Positions 62,703 to 64,000 of a DNA stretch of 64,000 nucleotides are shown here, piece after piece. The notes beneath the pieces were generated by a model that did no database searches, was not told the DNA's origin, and saw only the letters and a list, made by a program, of their open reading frames with translations. Source of the stretch: Campanula takesimana (lineage: Eukaryota; Streptophyta; Magnoliopsida; Asterales; Campanulaceae). Numbering within the stretch: position 1 is the stretch's first letter; the number at the start of each line of letters is the position of its first letter. The position numbers and the translations under genes are program-made. The stretch lies in assembly GCA_026119855.1 (NCBI GenBank), contig JAOWBW010001821.1, positions 62,001 through 126,000 of the forward strand. The letters run 5' to 3'.

Positions 62703-64000
62703 TCCTCATGCCAAACTATGAGAGACTTGCATAGCCCCAAGATAAATCGATTCTTGACTTTTTCAAACAAATCGCCTTTTGCTGTTGACGTGAGCAAGCT
62801 CCAAGAGAAGATCATTGATACCAAGCTTCGAGAGATTAGTAAGCCCCAAGTGTCGTGGGCTTGTTGTTTGCGAGCTTGTAAACGGCGGGATGTGAAGACC
62901 TTTCGGTGTGAAGCCTCAAATTTTCTTGGAATCGGCTTAGCATTATGTTGGGAGCGGATGGCGCTGTTGGGAAGAACTCTTGAAGGAGATCTCCTTATTT
63001 CTCTTGCTTGGAGATGGATGGCCCTTTTTGTGGTTGATACCCAAATGGCGGAAGGTCCATGTTGAAAATGTAGTACGTTCTTCGGGAGACGTCTCGTGGG
63101 AGATAGTGATGTTGTTGCAGATGATAAGGTCTTGGTGTGATAAAGTCTCGAATGGTATGTTTGCTCGAGTCTTCTTGAGTTGAACCGACGGCGGATCTTC
63201 GGATGCAGCCTGTGCTTTTGATCTTGGAGAAGGGGGTGCTGTATTGCAGAAACATTGGGATTGGCCGTAACTCTGCTAATAGAGTTAACATATTGGCATT
63301 ACCCGCTATAACTCAGCCGGGTGAGTCTAGCATATTGAATCTTTTTCCTTTTCTCTAAGACTTCCTTCAGAATCTCGTTGTGAGTTCTAACAAGAATCAT
63401 AAAATTCATTCATATCATCGGAGCCTTTATTTAAAACCAAGAGGCCTTTTGACTGGAAGTGTTGAGGGACCATTGAAGTTTGATCCCTTTCATGGAGCCA
63501 TAAGACTACTCCCAAATTGCATTGATCGGGTACCACTGCCCAAAAGCTTGTTAATTGCGAAGCCCCAATATTTCCCTCTGCTTGTATCATTGTAATGCCG
63601 TAGCCCAAAAGATTGTAGATTGCGAAGCCCCTTGAGACCTTTCGGTATAAAGCTTCAAATGTTGCTGAGGACACTGAAGTGAATTGCTTCTTGCTGAGGG
63701 AGCCTTTAAGACTTGACCGTAGCCCCTAGAGTGCCATCATTGATTGCGAGAAAGGTCCATCCTTGATTGGGGGAACGATTACGGGCACACATGACAAGAG
63801 GGCTTTTTGACATCCCTTTTGAGAGACTTTGAGGATAGTCTCACACATCTTTCTCGAGCATAGCCCATAGGGCTTATTGATTGTCAAATGAAACAAAAGA
63901 AGCCCTTGTTCTTGAGTCACATAGCCCCTAGGGCGTCACCATTTGTTGAGCAAATCAAGAGTGACTCATCCTCGTGCGAGGGAACAAACATGAGAGGACA
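62703..64000 (-). other. Tat-type 3' non-coding sequence (AAGCCCC-rich)
   Basis: It begins abruptly at ATGCCAAACTATGAGAGAC. It has recurring AAGCCCCAAG, TTGATTGCGAAGCCCC and CATAGCCCCTAGG blocks like 31020-31690, in the same orientation. No LTR boundary or coding domain is seen before the window ends. The ORFs here are not conserved between the two regions. Confidence 0.55.

Overview
The window is gene-poor, repeat-packed DNA from a flowering plant, probably a eudicot. The evidence is intron-containing MULE genes, plant-type Ty3/gypsy (Tat/Ogre-type and chromovirus-type), Ty1/copia, LARD and TRIM retroelements, and many Stowaway-like MITEs whose ends read CTCCCTCCGT. I see no convincing host housekeeping gene, rRNA, tRNA or CRISPR array. 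Nearly every coding stretch belongs to a transposable element and is broken by stops or frameshifts. A 100-N assembly gap lies at 2133-2232.

Layout. 1-2132: 3' part of one Tat element, with an antisense DUF7745-like gene and two tandem arrays. 2233-10446: 3' half of Tat copy 1 (RT, RNase H, second RNase H, integrase, antisense gene, hypervariable 3' region, 2.5-kb LTR). 10515-11641: LTR of a different element. About 11.64-20.06 kb: a Mutator-like element (MULE) with a FAR1-type transposase gene on + and, tail to tail, an eight-exon Ulp1-like protease gene on -. 20.06-27.5 kb: AT-rich DNA with about nine MITEs, a TRIM, a copia gag fragment and a solo LTR. 27509-31690: minus-oriented 3' end of another Tat element. 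31691-32895: copia 3' end. 32896-37295: gag-containing, apparently pol-less Tat-like element. 37296 to about 60048: Tat copy 2, with a 9.18-kb non-autonomous LARD (42469-51651, 3.9-kb LTRs, 5-bp target duplication) inside its gag. 60049-62702: 3' end of a minus-oriented chromovirus-like element. 62703-64000: 3' non-coding DNA of a Tat-like element.

The elements are nested. The LARD lies in Tat copy 2, which lies in the gag-only element, which lies in the copia LTR, which appears to lie in the minus Tat element.

The strongest unexplained signals are non-coding: (1) a degenerate AACTTGATGTTTT-type motif filling the introns and spacers of the MULE that carries the Ulp1-like gene; (2) in eight promoters (seven LTRs and one antisense-gene promoter) with unrelated sequences, a short GC-rich dyad repeated mostly 20-25 bp apart, upstream of the TATA box; (3) a CTACG...CGTAG stem-loop recurring nine times intact with compensatory changes; (4) a two-helix 5' leader structure conserved by covariation in two Tat families; (5) a C-tract plus TGAGAT...ATCTCA hairpin shared by the LARD and the chromovirus LTR.
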